64,000 nucleotides of DNA from NCBI RefSeq assembly GCF_002927275.1, contig NZ_PRKW01000002.1, positions 124,001 through 188,000 on the forward strand, read 5' to 3'. A program made the position numbers and the translations under genes. Source of the stretch: Arthrobacter pityocampae. Its GTDB lineage: Bacteria; Actinomycetota; Actinomycetes; Actinomycetales; Micrococcaceae. Below the pieces are notes generated by a model. It saw only the letters and a program-made list of their open reading frames with translations. It was not told where the DNA came from and did no database searches. This document shows positions 46,900-55,210 of the stretch, piece after piece. Each line of letters starts with the position of its first letter. Within the stretch, counting starts at the first letter, position 1.

Positions 46900-48075
46900 T
46901 CAGGCCGACGGCGGTCCCAACAGCGCAGCCGCGACCGTGGCACGTGCCGACTCCTCCGTCGAGGGATGGAACTGCCCGGCCAGGGCGTCGCGGTGGAGGC
47001 GGACCACCTCCGACGACGCCGAGAACCCCGACCCCCCGCCCACATGCAGCGCCGCCGTCGTGGCAGCCACCGCGGCCTCCACGGCGTGGGTCTTCAGTGT
47101 CACGAGGCGCGCGAACCACTCGGCCACCGCGCCCGCCCGTGCGTCCAGGTCCTGGGTGACCTGCCGGAGCTCGGCGGCCACGCCGATCCGCTGCATGCCG
47201 GGCCCGGCCAGCAGGTTCCGCAGCACGGGATCGTCGGCCAGCGGGCGGTCCCCCACATGGCTCCGTCGACGCGTCAACGCAGCCGCCGCGAGGTCGAGGG
47301 CGCGGTCCGCGATGCCGAGGTAGACGGACGCGATGAGCGTCTCGAACGCCGCGAAGATCCCGAAGACCAGCGGGTCGGCATTGGGTCCCACCGGCAGGGT
47401 GCGGAAGACCGCGTCCGCGGGCACGCGCACGCCGTCCAGGCGGGTCGTGTTCGACCGGGTGGCGCGCATTCCCAGCGGATTCCAGTCCTCGAGGATCTCC
47501 ACGCCGGGCGTGCCGCGCGGGACGAACGCGTGGAGGATTGCAGCGTCCCCGCCGTCCTCGCCGTCGAGCTTCCCGAAGATCCCGAGGCGGGTCCACACGG
47601 GTGAGAGGCTCGTGAAGACCTTCGTGCCGGTGTACGCGAAGCCGCCGTCGGGGAGGCGGTCCACGCGGGTCAGCGAGTCGAAGAGGACGGCGTCGTTGCC
47701 GGGCTCGGAGACGCCGAAAGCGAACACCTCGCCCTGCGCGGCCTCGTCGAGGACGAAGCGCAGCGAGGAGTCGCCGCGGTCCGCGAGGAGACCGGCGACG
47801 GCCGTCCAGACCAGGTGCATGTTGATGCCGAGCGCCGTGGCGGGGGCCGCCGCCGCCAGTCGGCGCTGGGCCGCGGCGGCCCGGGCCATCCCGCCGGCGT
47901 CGCCGGGCGGGGTGTCCGCCAGCAGGCGCAGGTACCCGACCGCTGTCAGGTCGTCGAAATCCTCGGCGAAGAAGGTGTTCGCGGCGTCATGGCCTGCCGC
48001 CCGTCCCCGGAACCGTTCCAGCAGGTCATCGGGCAGGAGCTGCCCGAGGTCGTCGGTCGTCGTCGTGAGGGTCAT
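46900..48075 (-). CDS. Acyl-CoA dehydrogenase family flavoprotein
   Basis: 391 aa. The middle domain has FAFGVSEPGND and AYTGTKVFTSLSPVWTRLGIF, typical of FAD-dependent acyl-CoA dehydrogenases. The C-terminal helical domain ends with LHVGGGSGF and VVRLHRDALAGQFHPSTEE. It resembles the DszC/Acad subgroup in composition; substrate unknown. Immediately upstream is an M20 peptidase on the same strand (47 bp gap). Confidence 0.88.
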   Translation of the reverse strand: MTLTTTTDDLGQLLPDDLLERFRGRAAGHDAANTFFAEDFDDLTAVGYLRLLADTPPGDAGGMARAAAAQRRLAAAAPATALGINMHLVWTAVAGLLADRGDSSLRFVLDEAAQGEVFAFGVSEPGNDAVLFDSLTRVDRLPDGGFAYTGTKVFTSLSPVWTRLGIFGKLDGEDGGDAAILHAFVPRGTPGVEILEDWNPLGMRATRSNTTRLDGVRVPADAVFRTLPVGPNADPLVFGIFAAFETLIASVYLGIADRALDLAAAALTRRRSHVGDRPLADDPVLRNLLAGPGMQRIGVAAELRQVTQDLDARAGAVAEWFARLVTLKTHAVEAAVAATTAALHVGGGSGFSASSEVVRLHRDALAGQFHPSTEESARATVAAALLGPPSA

Positions 48076-48121
48076 GGCGCCTCCAGCGGTGGTCGGATCC
48101 TGCTCGGTCGTCGGATCCAGC

Positions 48122-49423
48122 TCAGTAGGTGGTCAGCAGGCGGGAGAGCACCCTCGCCCCGAAGCGCAGCGAGTCCGTGGGGACGCGCTCGTCGACGCCG
48201 TGGAACATGCCGGTGAAATCGAGCTCGTCGGGCAGTTGCAGGGGCGCGAAGCCGTACCCCGTGATGCCGAGACGGCTCAGCGACTTGTTGTCGGTGCCGC
48301 CCGAGAGCGTGTAGGGAAGGACCTTCGCGCCCGGGTCCTCCGCGTGCAGGGCATCGATCATCGAGTCCACGAGGTTGCCGGCGAACGGTACCTCGAGGGA
48401 GGTGTCCTTGTGCTCGTAGCTCACCTCGACGCCGTCGCCCGCGAGACCGCGGATGATCTCCAGCACCTGGTCCTGCTGGCCGGGCAGGGTGCGCACGTCG
48501 ATCAGCGCCTCGGCGGTCCCGGGGATCACGTTGTGCTTGTAGCCGCTCTTGAGCACGGTGGGGTTCGCGGTGTTCTGCAGGGTCGCCCCGACGAAGCGCG
48601 CCACGGTGCCGAGCTCCCTGAGGAGCACGTCCGGGTTGTCGGGGTCGAACTCGACGCCGGTCAGCTCGGTGACGCCGTCGAGGAACTGCCGCGTGGTGGG
48701 CGTCAGTTCGATGGGCCAGGCGTGGTCCCCGATGCGGGTGACGGCACGCGCGAGGGCGGTGACCGCGTTGTCGGTGTTGATCTGCGAACCGTGCCCCGCG
48801 CGGCCGTGGGCCACGAGGCGCAGCCAGGAGATGCCCTTCTCCGCCGTCTGCAGGAGGTAGGTGCGCTGCCCGCCGATCGTCGCGGAGAACCCGCCCACCT
48901 CGGAGATGGCCTCCGTGGCTCCCTCGAAGAGTTCCGGTTTGTTGTCCACGAGCCAGGACGCACCGTAGGCGCCGCCGGCCTCCTCGTCGGCGAAGAACCC
49001 GAAGATGAGGTCCCGCCGGGGCTTGATGCCGTTCCGCTGCATGGAGCGCAGGACGGACAGGATCATGGCGTCCATGTCCTTCATGTCCACGGCGCCCCGA
49101 CCCCAGATGAGGCCGTCCTTCTCCTCCCCGCCGAAGGGATCGACCGTCCAGTCCTCCTTCTGCGCGGGGACGACGTCGAGGTGCCCGTGCACCACGAGGG
49201 CGGGCAGCGAGGAGTCGGAGCCCTCCATGCGGGCGAGCACCGAGGTGCGGCCAGGGGCGGCTTCGAACAGCTGGGTGGGGAGTCCCACCTCCTCGATGAG
49301 CGCGGCCGTGTACTCGGCGGCCTTCCGCTCCCCCGGACCGGCGTTGTCCCCGAAGTTCGAGGTATCGATGCGGATCAGTTCCTGGCAGATCCTGACGACT
49401 TCATCTTCGGGTGTGATGCCCAC
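48122..49423 (-). CDS. M20 family metallopeptidase (dipeptidase/deacylase type)
   Basis: 433 aa. Metal-binding LVVHGHLDVVPA with WGRGAVDMKDMDAMIL (metal Asp), FGFFADEEAGG (general-base Glu) and a late GGTDNKSLSRLG. A dimerisation domain lies near 190-310. Close to M20 peptidases and acetylornithine-deacetylase-like enzymes; substrate not evident. The GTG at 49423 has GAGGAGG at suitable distance. Confidence 0.9.
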   Translation of the reverse strand: MGITPEDEVVRICQELIRIDTSNFGDNAGPGERKAAEYTAALIEEVGLPTQLFEAAPGRTSVLARMEGSDSSLPALVVHGHLDVVPAQKEDWTVDPFGGEEKDGLIWGRGAVDMKDMDAMILSVLRSMQRNGIKPRRDLIFGFFADEEAGGAYGASWLVDNKPELFEGATEAISEVGGFSATIGGQRTYLLQTAEKGISWLRLVAHGRAGHGSQINTDNAVTALARAVTRIGDHAWPIELTPTTRQFLDGVTELTGVEFDPDNPDVLLRELGTVARFVGATLQNTANPTVLKSGYKHNVIPGTAEALIDVRTLPGQQDQVLEIIRGLAGDGVEVSYEHKDTSLEVPFAGNLVDSMIDALHAEDPGAKVLPYTLSGGTDNKSLSRLGITGYGFAPLQLPDELDFTGMFHGVDERVPTDSLRFGARVLSRLLTTY

Positions 49424-49806
49424 GTGGTCCTCCTCGGTAGCGGTTGCGCCTCCAGCCTACCGAGCGCGTGCGCCATGACGACGCCGGCTTGCCCGTGGAC
49501 ACGGAGAGGCCCCGGTCGGATCAGGCCGGTCGGCCTCCACCGGGGCGGCCGTCGTGTTGCCAGGGCGGCCGGCGCGTTCATGAACGGTGTCGTCATGGGG
49601 ACAGGCGTCGCCGTGCGCGCTGCCGAGGGGACTGCCGTCGAGCTCCCCGTGATGGCTTCCCGTCCAGTCGACGCCCTCCTCCGACTCCGGATCATCTCTG
49701 GAGACCCGGTACGTGACCAGCGGCAGAAAGCGCGCCATCCTGTGGTCTCGTCCTGTGGTCTCGTCGACGCCTGCCGTGCTGTCCGAACGGAGCTGGTGCC
49801 TCGGGG
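49424..49806. other. 383-bp intergenic region with a 13-bp tandem repeat
   Basis: No supported gene. TCCTGTGGTCTCG occurs twice in tandem (49738-49750 and 49751-49763). A leftward frame from 49738 (MARFLPLVTYRVSRDD...) has no ribosome site and degrades into low complexity, possibly a gene remnant. Confidence 0.4.
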
Positions 49807-50169
49807 TCAGCCTCTGGCGTAGTCGGCGAACCCCTGCCAGTCGATGAAGACGCAGGGTGCGTCCCCCACGACCCAGGCGTCGTGCCCGGGGGCCATGACC
49901 GCGACGTCGCCCGGCCCGTACTCCATCTCCTCCCCGTCGTCCATGACGACCGTCATCCGGCCGGAGACGAAGTAGCCCACGTGCGCGGACTGGCAGCTGT
50001 CGGTGCCGGCGATCGGCTTGACGTGCTCGGACCAGCGCCAGCCGGGCTGGAAGGTGGCGCGGCCCACCACCCCCGTCCCCGAGCCGACGAGCTGCAGATG
50101 GCCCGTATCCCCCTCGAAGGGACGCGTCTCCTCGGGGGCGTCGAAGTTCTTCCTGACCAGACCTGGCAT
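49807..50169 (-). CDS. Cupin-domain protein, 120 aa
   Basis: Single small beta-barrel: GWRWSEHVKPIAGTDSCQSAHVGYFVSGRMTVVMDDGEE carries cupin motif 1 (His and Glu candidates), and YGPGDVAVMAPGHDAWVVGD is motif 2. Likely a metal- or ligand-binding protein, function unknown. GGAGG is 5 nt before the ATG at 50169; an ATG one codon earlier is too close. Confidence 0.85.
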   Translation of the reverse strand: MPGLVRKNFDAPEETRPFEGDTGHLQLVGSGTGVVGRATFQPGWRWSEHVKPIAGTDSCQSAHVGYFVSGRMTVVMDDGEEMEYGPGDVAVMAPGHDAWVVGDAPCVFIDWQGFADYARG

Positions 50170-50331
50170 CATGACCTCCGGTGGTGGGTAGCGACCGCTT
50201 TCTCCAGGGTCCTGCCGATCGGCAGGACCTGCCGGATTCGCGAGACCAGAATGGACCTGCCGTCCGGGAGGGTCAAGAGCACTTGGGCTGGAATGCGGCC
50301 ATCACGTCCCTCCCTGCTCGAGGACACGAGA

Positions 50332-50365
50332 AAGCCCCCGGCCAGATTTCTCTGACCAGGGGCTT
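50332..50365 (-). terminator. Terminator of tRNA-Leu
   Basis: 14-bp stem (50332-50345 with 50352-50365, two G-T pairs) and 6-nt loop immediately after the tRNA on the minus strand. Confidence 0.7.
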
Positions 50366-50370
50366 CACTG

Positions 50371-50454
50371 TGCGCGGAGGGGGACTTGAACCCCCACCCT
50401 CAATAAGAGGACTAGCACCTCAAGCTAGCGCGTCTGCCATTCCGCCACCCGCGC
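50371..50454 (-). tRNA. tRNA-Leu(GAG)
   Basis: 84 nt cloverleaf on the minus strand. Acceptor GCGCGGG pairs with TCCGCGC and the discriminator base is A. The anticodon stem CTAGC/GCTAG holds a 7-nt loop TTGAGGT, anticodon GAG. A long variable arm (class II) and T-loop TTCAAGT within five G-C pairs confirm leucine. No CCA is encoded. Confidence 0.95.
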
Positions 50455-50705
50455 GGGTGGTTTTTCACCGTAGAAACCGGCGAAAGCAACGAGAAAGACT
50501 CTAACACGACCGAGGCCCGGATGGTGAATCGGCGGGCGCCCCCGCGCCGGCGGGCGCCTCGTCCGACTGCGCCAGGAAAGGGCGGATACCTCGACCGGGC
50601 GAACTGCAACCGTGGCGGCGTCCTGTCGTCGAGAATCCTTCCCGACTATTGTTGAAGGAAGAGTGACCACCGACCGCACTGCATCGCAGGAAGGGAAGGG
50701 ACTAC

Positions 50706-51026
50706 ATGGACGACGACTGCCGCACTGGTTCCGACCGCACAGTCGGCATGGAACCCGCCAAGAAGCGCGACCAGGACCAGCATGCCCTGACCTGCGACGC
50801 CATGAAGCGCGCGAACATCTCCGTCCGTGACCTCTGGGAGCACTACTCGAGCATGGGCGGGGGCGTAGACGAGTACGAGGTCACCGCCTACCTGAACGGC
50901 CTGATCGACCTCCCTGAGACGGAGCGGGACTTCATCTCGCAGGCCGTCAACGAACTCTACGACGACCTCTGCCGCCAGCAGGGAGCCCCCTACAGCTCAG
51001 GGCACCTCCAGCACGGCGACACCTGA
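50706..51026 (+). CDS. Hypothetical protein, 106 aa
   Basis: Mostly helical and acidic. The segment MKRANISVRDLWEHYSSMGG with YEVTAYLNGLIDLP resembles a small helical actinobacterial family seen in several Arthrobacter-type genomes, but I cannot name it. GGAAGGGAAGG precedes the ATG. It is convergent with the M50-type membrane gene (2 bp apart). Confidence 0.7.
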   Translation: MDDDCRTGSDRTVGMEPAKKRDQDQHALTCDAMKRANISVRDLWEHYSSMGGGVDEYEVTAYLNGLIDLPETERDFISQAVNELYDDLCRQQGAPYSSGHLQHGDT

Positions 51027-51028
51027 GA

Positions 51029-51769
51029 TCAGGACGACGCCGCCGCGATCAGGGCCAGCGGCGCCACGGACAGGGCAACCGCCGAGGCGATGACCAGGGC
51101 GAACAGGCCGAGCCAGACCGGCGACGGCACGCGGGTCGCCAGGCGGAGCAGGTGGGCGTCGGACGAGGCGAGGTCCCGCCGTCGTCGGTGGACGCCGGCC
51201 ACCTTCACCCAGTCACGGCACGCCCCCACCAGCAACGCGACGCCCAGCACCAGGCAGGCATAGCCCGCCGGGGCCGCTCCCCCGAACCAGACGAGCCCGA
51301 GGGACACCGCTGCGCTGCCCCCGAGGATGAGCACGCCCTGCCCGTTCCGGATCAGCACCAGGGCCGCCACCAGGAGCACCGCGCCGAGCGACAGGGCGGC
51401 CGGCGCCCAGCCGTACGCGGCGCCCCAGAGGAGCAGGGAGCCGACGACGGCGGGCACCGGGTAGCCCCAGAAGGTCGTGAACGCCGCCCGCCAACCCCGG
51501 CGGGCGCGGCTCGTCGTCGTGCCCGAGTGGTCGAGGCGGAGAGTGATCCCGGTGACGCGCTGCAGGGTCAGCAGGGCGGCGGCCGCATGACCGAGTTCGT
51601 GGACCACCGTGACGAACAGTCCGAAGATCCGCCAGGAGCGCCGGGGCACCGAGAGGGCGACGGCCACCACGACGAGCAGGACGAGTCCCGTGGCACCGAT
51701 GGCGGGCGGGGCCACCCGGAGGAAGCCGTCGGTGATCCGCTCCCAGAGTTCCCCGGGCAGGGTGTCCAC
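51029..51769 (-). CDS. M50-type membrane protein with HExxH motif
   Basis: 246 aa, several membrane segments. VVHELGHAAAALLTL carries the zinc-binding HExxH (about residues 57-61). No NxxPxxPLDGGR motif like the S2P at 40175 is seen, so proteolysis is uncertain. GTG start at 51769, 9 bp after the kynureninase stop, same strand. Confidence 0.8.
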   Translation of the reverse strand: MDTLPGELWERITDGFLRVAPPAIGATGLVLLVVVAVALSVPRRSWRIFGLFVTVVHELGHAAAALLTLQRVTGITLRLDHSGTTTSRARRGWRAAFTTFWGYPVPAVVGSLLLWGAAYGWAPAALSLGAVLLVAALVLIRNGQGVLILGGSAAVSLGLVWFGGAAPAGYACLVLGVALLVGACRDWVKVAGVHRRRRDLASSDAHLLRLATRVPSPVWLGLFALVIASAVALSVAPLALIAAASS

Positions 51770-51778
51770 CGCTGATCC

Positions 51779-53059
51779 CTACCCGGCGCCGCGGGCCGCC
51801 GGATGGAGGCGATCGGCGCCGGCCCCGTGTGCCGCCTGCTCCAGTCGTGCGGCGATGGCCCCGACGGCGAGCGCGACCTCGCGGAACGACGTCGACAGCG
51901 GGGAGAGGCCCAGCCGGATCCCGTTCGGGTTGCGGTAGTCGGGGATGACGCCGTCCTGCCACAGCTCCGGCACCATCCCGGCGAAGGCGGGATGGTCGAC
52001 GGTGATGTGGCCGCCGCGGTCCTGCGCGGCACGCGGCGAGGCGAGGACCACGCCGTACGGGGCCAGGACGGCGTCGACGGCGTCGACGGCGAAGGCGGTC
52101 AGGTCCTCGGACTTCGCCCGGACGGCGGGCATGCCGACCTCCTCGATGAGGGTGATCATGTCCTGCATCGGGAGCATACCGACGATCGGCGGGGTGCCCG
52201 AGACCAGCCGTCGGATGCCGTCGGCGGGCTGGTAGGCGGCGCCCATGGCGAACGGGTCCGCGCTGCCCAGCCAGCCGAGGATCGGCTGGTCGAGGGTCGG
52301 CAGGTGCCGCTCCGCGACGTAGGCCCAGGCCGGGGCTCCCGGTCCGCCGTTGAGGTACTTGTAGCTGCACCCTGCCGCGAAGTCGACGTCCCAGGCGTCG
52401 AGGTCCGCCGGAACGGACCCCACGGAGTGGCTGAGGTCCCAGAGGACGAGGGCCCCGGCGTCGTGTGCGATGCCCGTGATGGCGGGGACGTCGGCGATGA
52501 ACCCGGAACGGTACGCCACGTGGCTGAGCAGCACGAGGGCGGTGTCGGGTCCGACGGCGGCGGCGACGTCCGCGGGTGTCGCCCCGCCGTCGTACGCGAC
52601 ATCGATCCAGCGCAGCGTCAGGCCGCGCTCGCGGGCGATCCCCTCGACGATGAAGCGGTCCGTCGGGAAGTTGTCGCGGTCGATGACGATCTCCGTCCGC
52701 CCGGGGCGCGCCGCCACTGCCGCGCGTGCCAGCTTGTAGAGGAGGACGCTCGTCGAGTCCGCGACGACGCACTGCCCGGCGGCCGCTCCGAGCGCCACCC
52801 GGCCCAGCTGGTCGCCGATCCGCTCCGCCTGCCCGAGCCACCCCTCGTCCCACCCACGGATCAGGCGACCGCCCCACTGGTCCCGGACGAAGGAGGCCAG
52901 TCCGTCCATCGTCGCGGTGAGCGGGCGGCCGAGGGAATTGCCGTCGAGGTAGGAGAGCACGGCGTCGTCGTTCGTGCCGAGGAACAGCGCACGGTGCGGG
53001 CCGAGGGGATCTGCGGCGTCGAGGTCCGCCGCGCGGGTGAGGAGGTCGAAGCCGGTCAT
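51779..53059 (-). CDS. kynU: Kynureninase
   Basis: 426 aa. PLP-dependent hydrolysis of kynurenine to anthranilate and alanine. FLDGNSLGRP-type N terminus (LSYLDGNSLGRP), ADSTSVLLYKL, DRDNFPTDRFI, LWDLSHSVGSVP and the PLP-lysine loop GCSYKYLNGGPGAPA are all kept. No other kynurenine-pathway gene is nearby. ATG with TAGACT 6 nt upstream. Confidence 0.93.
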   Translation of the reverse strand: MTGFDLLTRAADLDAADPLGPHRALFLGTNDDAVLSYLDGNSLGRPLTATMDGLASFVRDQWGGRLIRGWDEGWLGQAERIGDQLGRVALGAAAGQCVVADSTSVLLYKLARAAVAARPGRTEIVIDRDNFPTDRFIVEGIARERGLTLRWIDVAYDGGATPADVAAAVGPDTALVLLSHVAYRSGFIADVPAITGIAHDAGALVLWDLSHSVGSVPADLDAWDVDFAAGCSYKYLNGGPGAPAWAYVAERHLPTLDQPILGWLGSADPFAMGAAYQPADGIRRLVSGTPPIVGMLPMQDMITLIEEVGMPAVRAKSEDLTAFAVDAVDAVLAPYGVVLASPRAAQDRGGHITVDHPAFAGMVPELWQDGVIPDYRNPNGIRLGLSPLSTSFREVALAVGAIAARLEQAAHGAGADRLHPAARGAG

Positions 53060-53065
53060 GCGCCC

Positions 53066-53071
53066 AGTCTA
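53066..53071 (-). promoter_or_regulatory. -10 element TAGACT, leaderless promoter of kynU
   Basis: TAGACT on the minus strand, 6 nt before the ATG at 53059. Confidence 0.5.
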
Positions 53072-53104
53072 GGGGCGTCCTGCCCCTGATTTGGGCGGAA
53101 CGCC

Positions 53105-53140
53105 GCACGGGCGGTCCCCCGCGAGGGGAACCGCCCGTGC
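53105..53140 (-). terminator. Terminator downstream of the protease gene
   Basis: GCACGGGCGGT (53105-53115) mirrors ACCGCCCGTGC (53130-53140), an 11-bp perfect stem with a 14-nt loop, 50 bp past the leftward protease stop. Confidence 0.65.
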
Positions 53141-53190
53141 GTGCCCTGCCGATCGGGCTCCTGCTGGTCTACCGCTGGTCTACCGCCGGA

Positions 53191-54150
53191 CTATCGGCTG
53201 GCGGCCGTGGAGTACGCGGTCTGGATGGAGCTGCCGAAGTACGGGCCGTACATCACGTTGCTCTGCGTGTTGTAGCCGAAGCTGTTGACCGAGTTCTGCG
53301 TCCCGGTGGATCCGGAGCCGACGAACCACGGGCCGCCGGAGGAACCGCCGGTCATGTCGCACGGGATGCCCTGCGACTGGGTGCCGCCGATGCGGTCCGC
53401 GGAGGCCTTCCCGTAGCAGCTGAACAGGCGCTCGCCGTTGAACGGCGAGGCTGCCGGGTAGCCGTAGGCGCTGTAGGTGAGGCCGCGCGCCATGTTGAAG
53501 CCGATACTCGAGGCGCCGACGGTGGCGGCGAGCGTCTTGCCGTTGAGCGTGTTCATGACGGCGAAGGCGCCGTCGTAGCTGATGTCGTTGCGGGACACCC
53601 ACTCGCTGGTCGAGACCAGGGACCGCGCGGTGAACTTGCCGTAGGGTGCCGCGCCGTTGTTGTAGGCGGGGACGAAGACGAAGTTCGTGACCCAGCCGGT
53701 CGCGAGATCGTGCGTGCAGTGTCCCGCGGTGGCAACGACACTCTGGTTCCCGCTCTGGACCGAGTTGCCGGAGCAGACGTAGTTCTGCCCGCCCTGGGTG
53801 AAGAACACCTTCCCGATGCGCGGGACCGTGGTCTGGGCGGTGGCGCGGGTCTCCGCCGCGGGTTCCTTCGGGGCCTTCGCCACGGACTGCTCCCCTGCCT
53901 TCGGCAGGACCGAGCGGCCTTCGGCGGCCCAGCCGGAGTTGATGGTGTTCGCGGGCTTCGCGTTCTTCATCCTGTCCGGCGTCCAGTAGGCGTCGAGTGC
54001 GGCCTGGTCCTGGTTCTGCACGTGGGACACGGTGGCGGCTTCGGCCGGGGGCGCCGTCGGTGCTGCCTGGACGGGACCTGCTGCCATCAGCGCCGATGCC
54101 ATCAGGGCCGACGCGGTGATCAGCCCTGCTTTGAGACCTCGAGAGTTCAC
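53191..54150 (-). CDS. Secreted trypsin/V8-like serine protease
   Basis: 319 aa. Signal peptide (about 1-30, ends APTAPPAEA-type), then a propeptide and catalytic domain. Triad candidates: His in VATAGHCTHDL, Asp in SYDGAFAVM, Ser in MTGGSSGGPW. The glutamyl-endopeptidase/trypsin fold is likely. GTG start with AGAGGAG upstream. No neighbouring secretion gene. Confidence 0.88.
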   Translation of the reverse strand: MNSRGLKAGLITASALMASALMAAGPVQAAPTAPPAEAATVSHVQNQDQAALDAYWTPDRMKNAKPANTINSGWAAEGRSVLPKAGEQSVAKAPKEPAAETRATAQTTVPRIGKVFFTQGGQNYVCSGNSVQSGNQSVVATAGHCTHDLATGWVTNFVFVPAYNNGAAPYGKFTARSLVSTSEWVSRNDISYDGAFAVMNTLNGKTLAATVGASSIGFNMARGLTYSAYGYPAASPFNGERLFSCYGKASADRIGGTQSQGIPCDMTGGSSGGPWFVGSGSTGTQNSVNSFGYNTQSNVMYGPYFGSSIQTAYSTAASR

Positions 54151-54304
54151 GAAACTCCTCTTTCCATACGATGGGTCAGCCGTCGGGGGCTGATAGTCGG
54201 AGTCTGCCCCGGGCGGGCGGTCCCTGCCCAGCCGAACGACGCATTTTCCACGGATTGCCCCCGAAAATCGCCGCGCGTCTGGACAGGGCCCGGCCGGCGT
54301 GGAA

Positions 54305-55210
54305 CTATTCGGCGCGCACCCAGCCGGTGAAGTGGGGGTGACGGCGCTTCGCGGACCAGCCGACGACGTCCGTCCGGTGTCCGGTGTCCCCGGCCCGGGC
54401 GAAGGACGTCGTGACGCTCCCGGGCAGGAGCACGGGCGTCGCGAAGTCGATGCGCCAGTGCAGGGGCCCGGACGGCGCGGGGACGGCCTGGTCCACCATG
54501 CGGGCGGCGAGGTACATGCCGTGCGCGATCGCCGTCTTCATCCCGAGCGCCTTCGCCGTCAGCGGGCTGAGGTGGATGGGGTTCCAGTCCCCCGAGACCG
54601 CGGCGTAGCGCCGTCCCGTGTCCGCACCGAGCCGCCAGAGACCCGTGGGCGTGGGCGCCGTGAACGCCGGCCGCTCCTCGTCCCGGCGCCCCCCGGTCCC
54701 GGCGGTGTCGAGCCGGACGCCGCGCGCGAGGTAGACGGACCGGCCGGTCCACACGAGGTCGGCTCCGACGCGCACCTCGAGGACGACGTCGACCTGCGTC
54801 CCGGCGGCGTGCGGGCGCAGGTGCTCCGCCCAGGCGACGACGTCGAGCGCCTCCGACGCGTCGATCCGGCGCGCCTGCCGCACCTCGTTGCTGAGGTGCA
54901 CCATGCCGAGCAGGGGCAGCGGGAAGTCGGGCCGTACGAGGACGCTCATGGCCACCGGGAAGGCCAGCGTGTGGACGTAGGCGGAGGGCACCGCATCCCG
55001 TGCCGCGGAGCCGAGCAGCTGCTGGAACCGCGTGAGGGCCAACAGGTCCACCCGGACGCCGTCGACGCGGTGCTGCACGGCCGGGACCGCGAGCGCGACG
55101 GGTGCCCGGCGCATCGTCCGCCGTGCGGCCAGGGCGAGGGCCCGGCGGTACAGGCCGGGCAGGGCCGGCACGTCGGGCAGCGTCACCTCCTCGCGGGATG
55201 TGCCGCTCAT
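54305..55210 (-). CDS. MaoC-like (R)-hydratase/dehydratase
   Basis: 301 aa with two hot-dog regions. The catalytic segment WNPIHLSPLTAKALGMKTAIAHGMYLAARM in the second half fits the MaoC (R)-enoyl-CoA hydratase motif (Asp/Asn and His). The ATG overlaps the FabG-like stop (ATGA), so it is the last gene of thiolase-reductase-hydratase. Likely acts on acyl-CoA in the same pathway. Confidence 0.9.
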   Translation of the reverse strand: MSGTSREEVTLPDVPALPGLYRRALALAARRTMRRAPVALAVPAVQHRVDGVRVDLLALTRFQQLLGSAARDAVPSAYVHTLAFPVAMSVLVRPDFPLPLLGMVHLSNEVRQARRIDASEALDVVAWAEHLRPHAAGTQVDVVLEVRVGADLVWTGRSVYLARGVRLDTAGTGGRRDEERPAFTAPTPTGLWRLGADTGRRYAAVSGDWNPIHLSPLTAKALGMKTAIAHGMYLAARMVDQAVPAPSGPLHWRIDFATPVLLPGSVTTSFARAGDTGHRTDVVGWSAKRRHPHFTGWVRAE

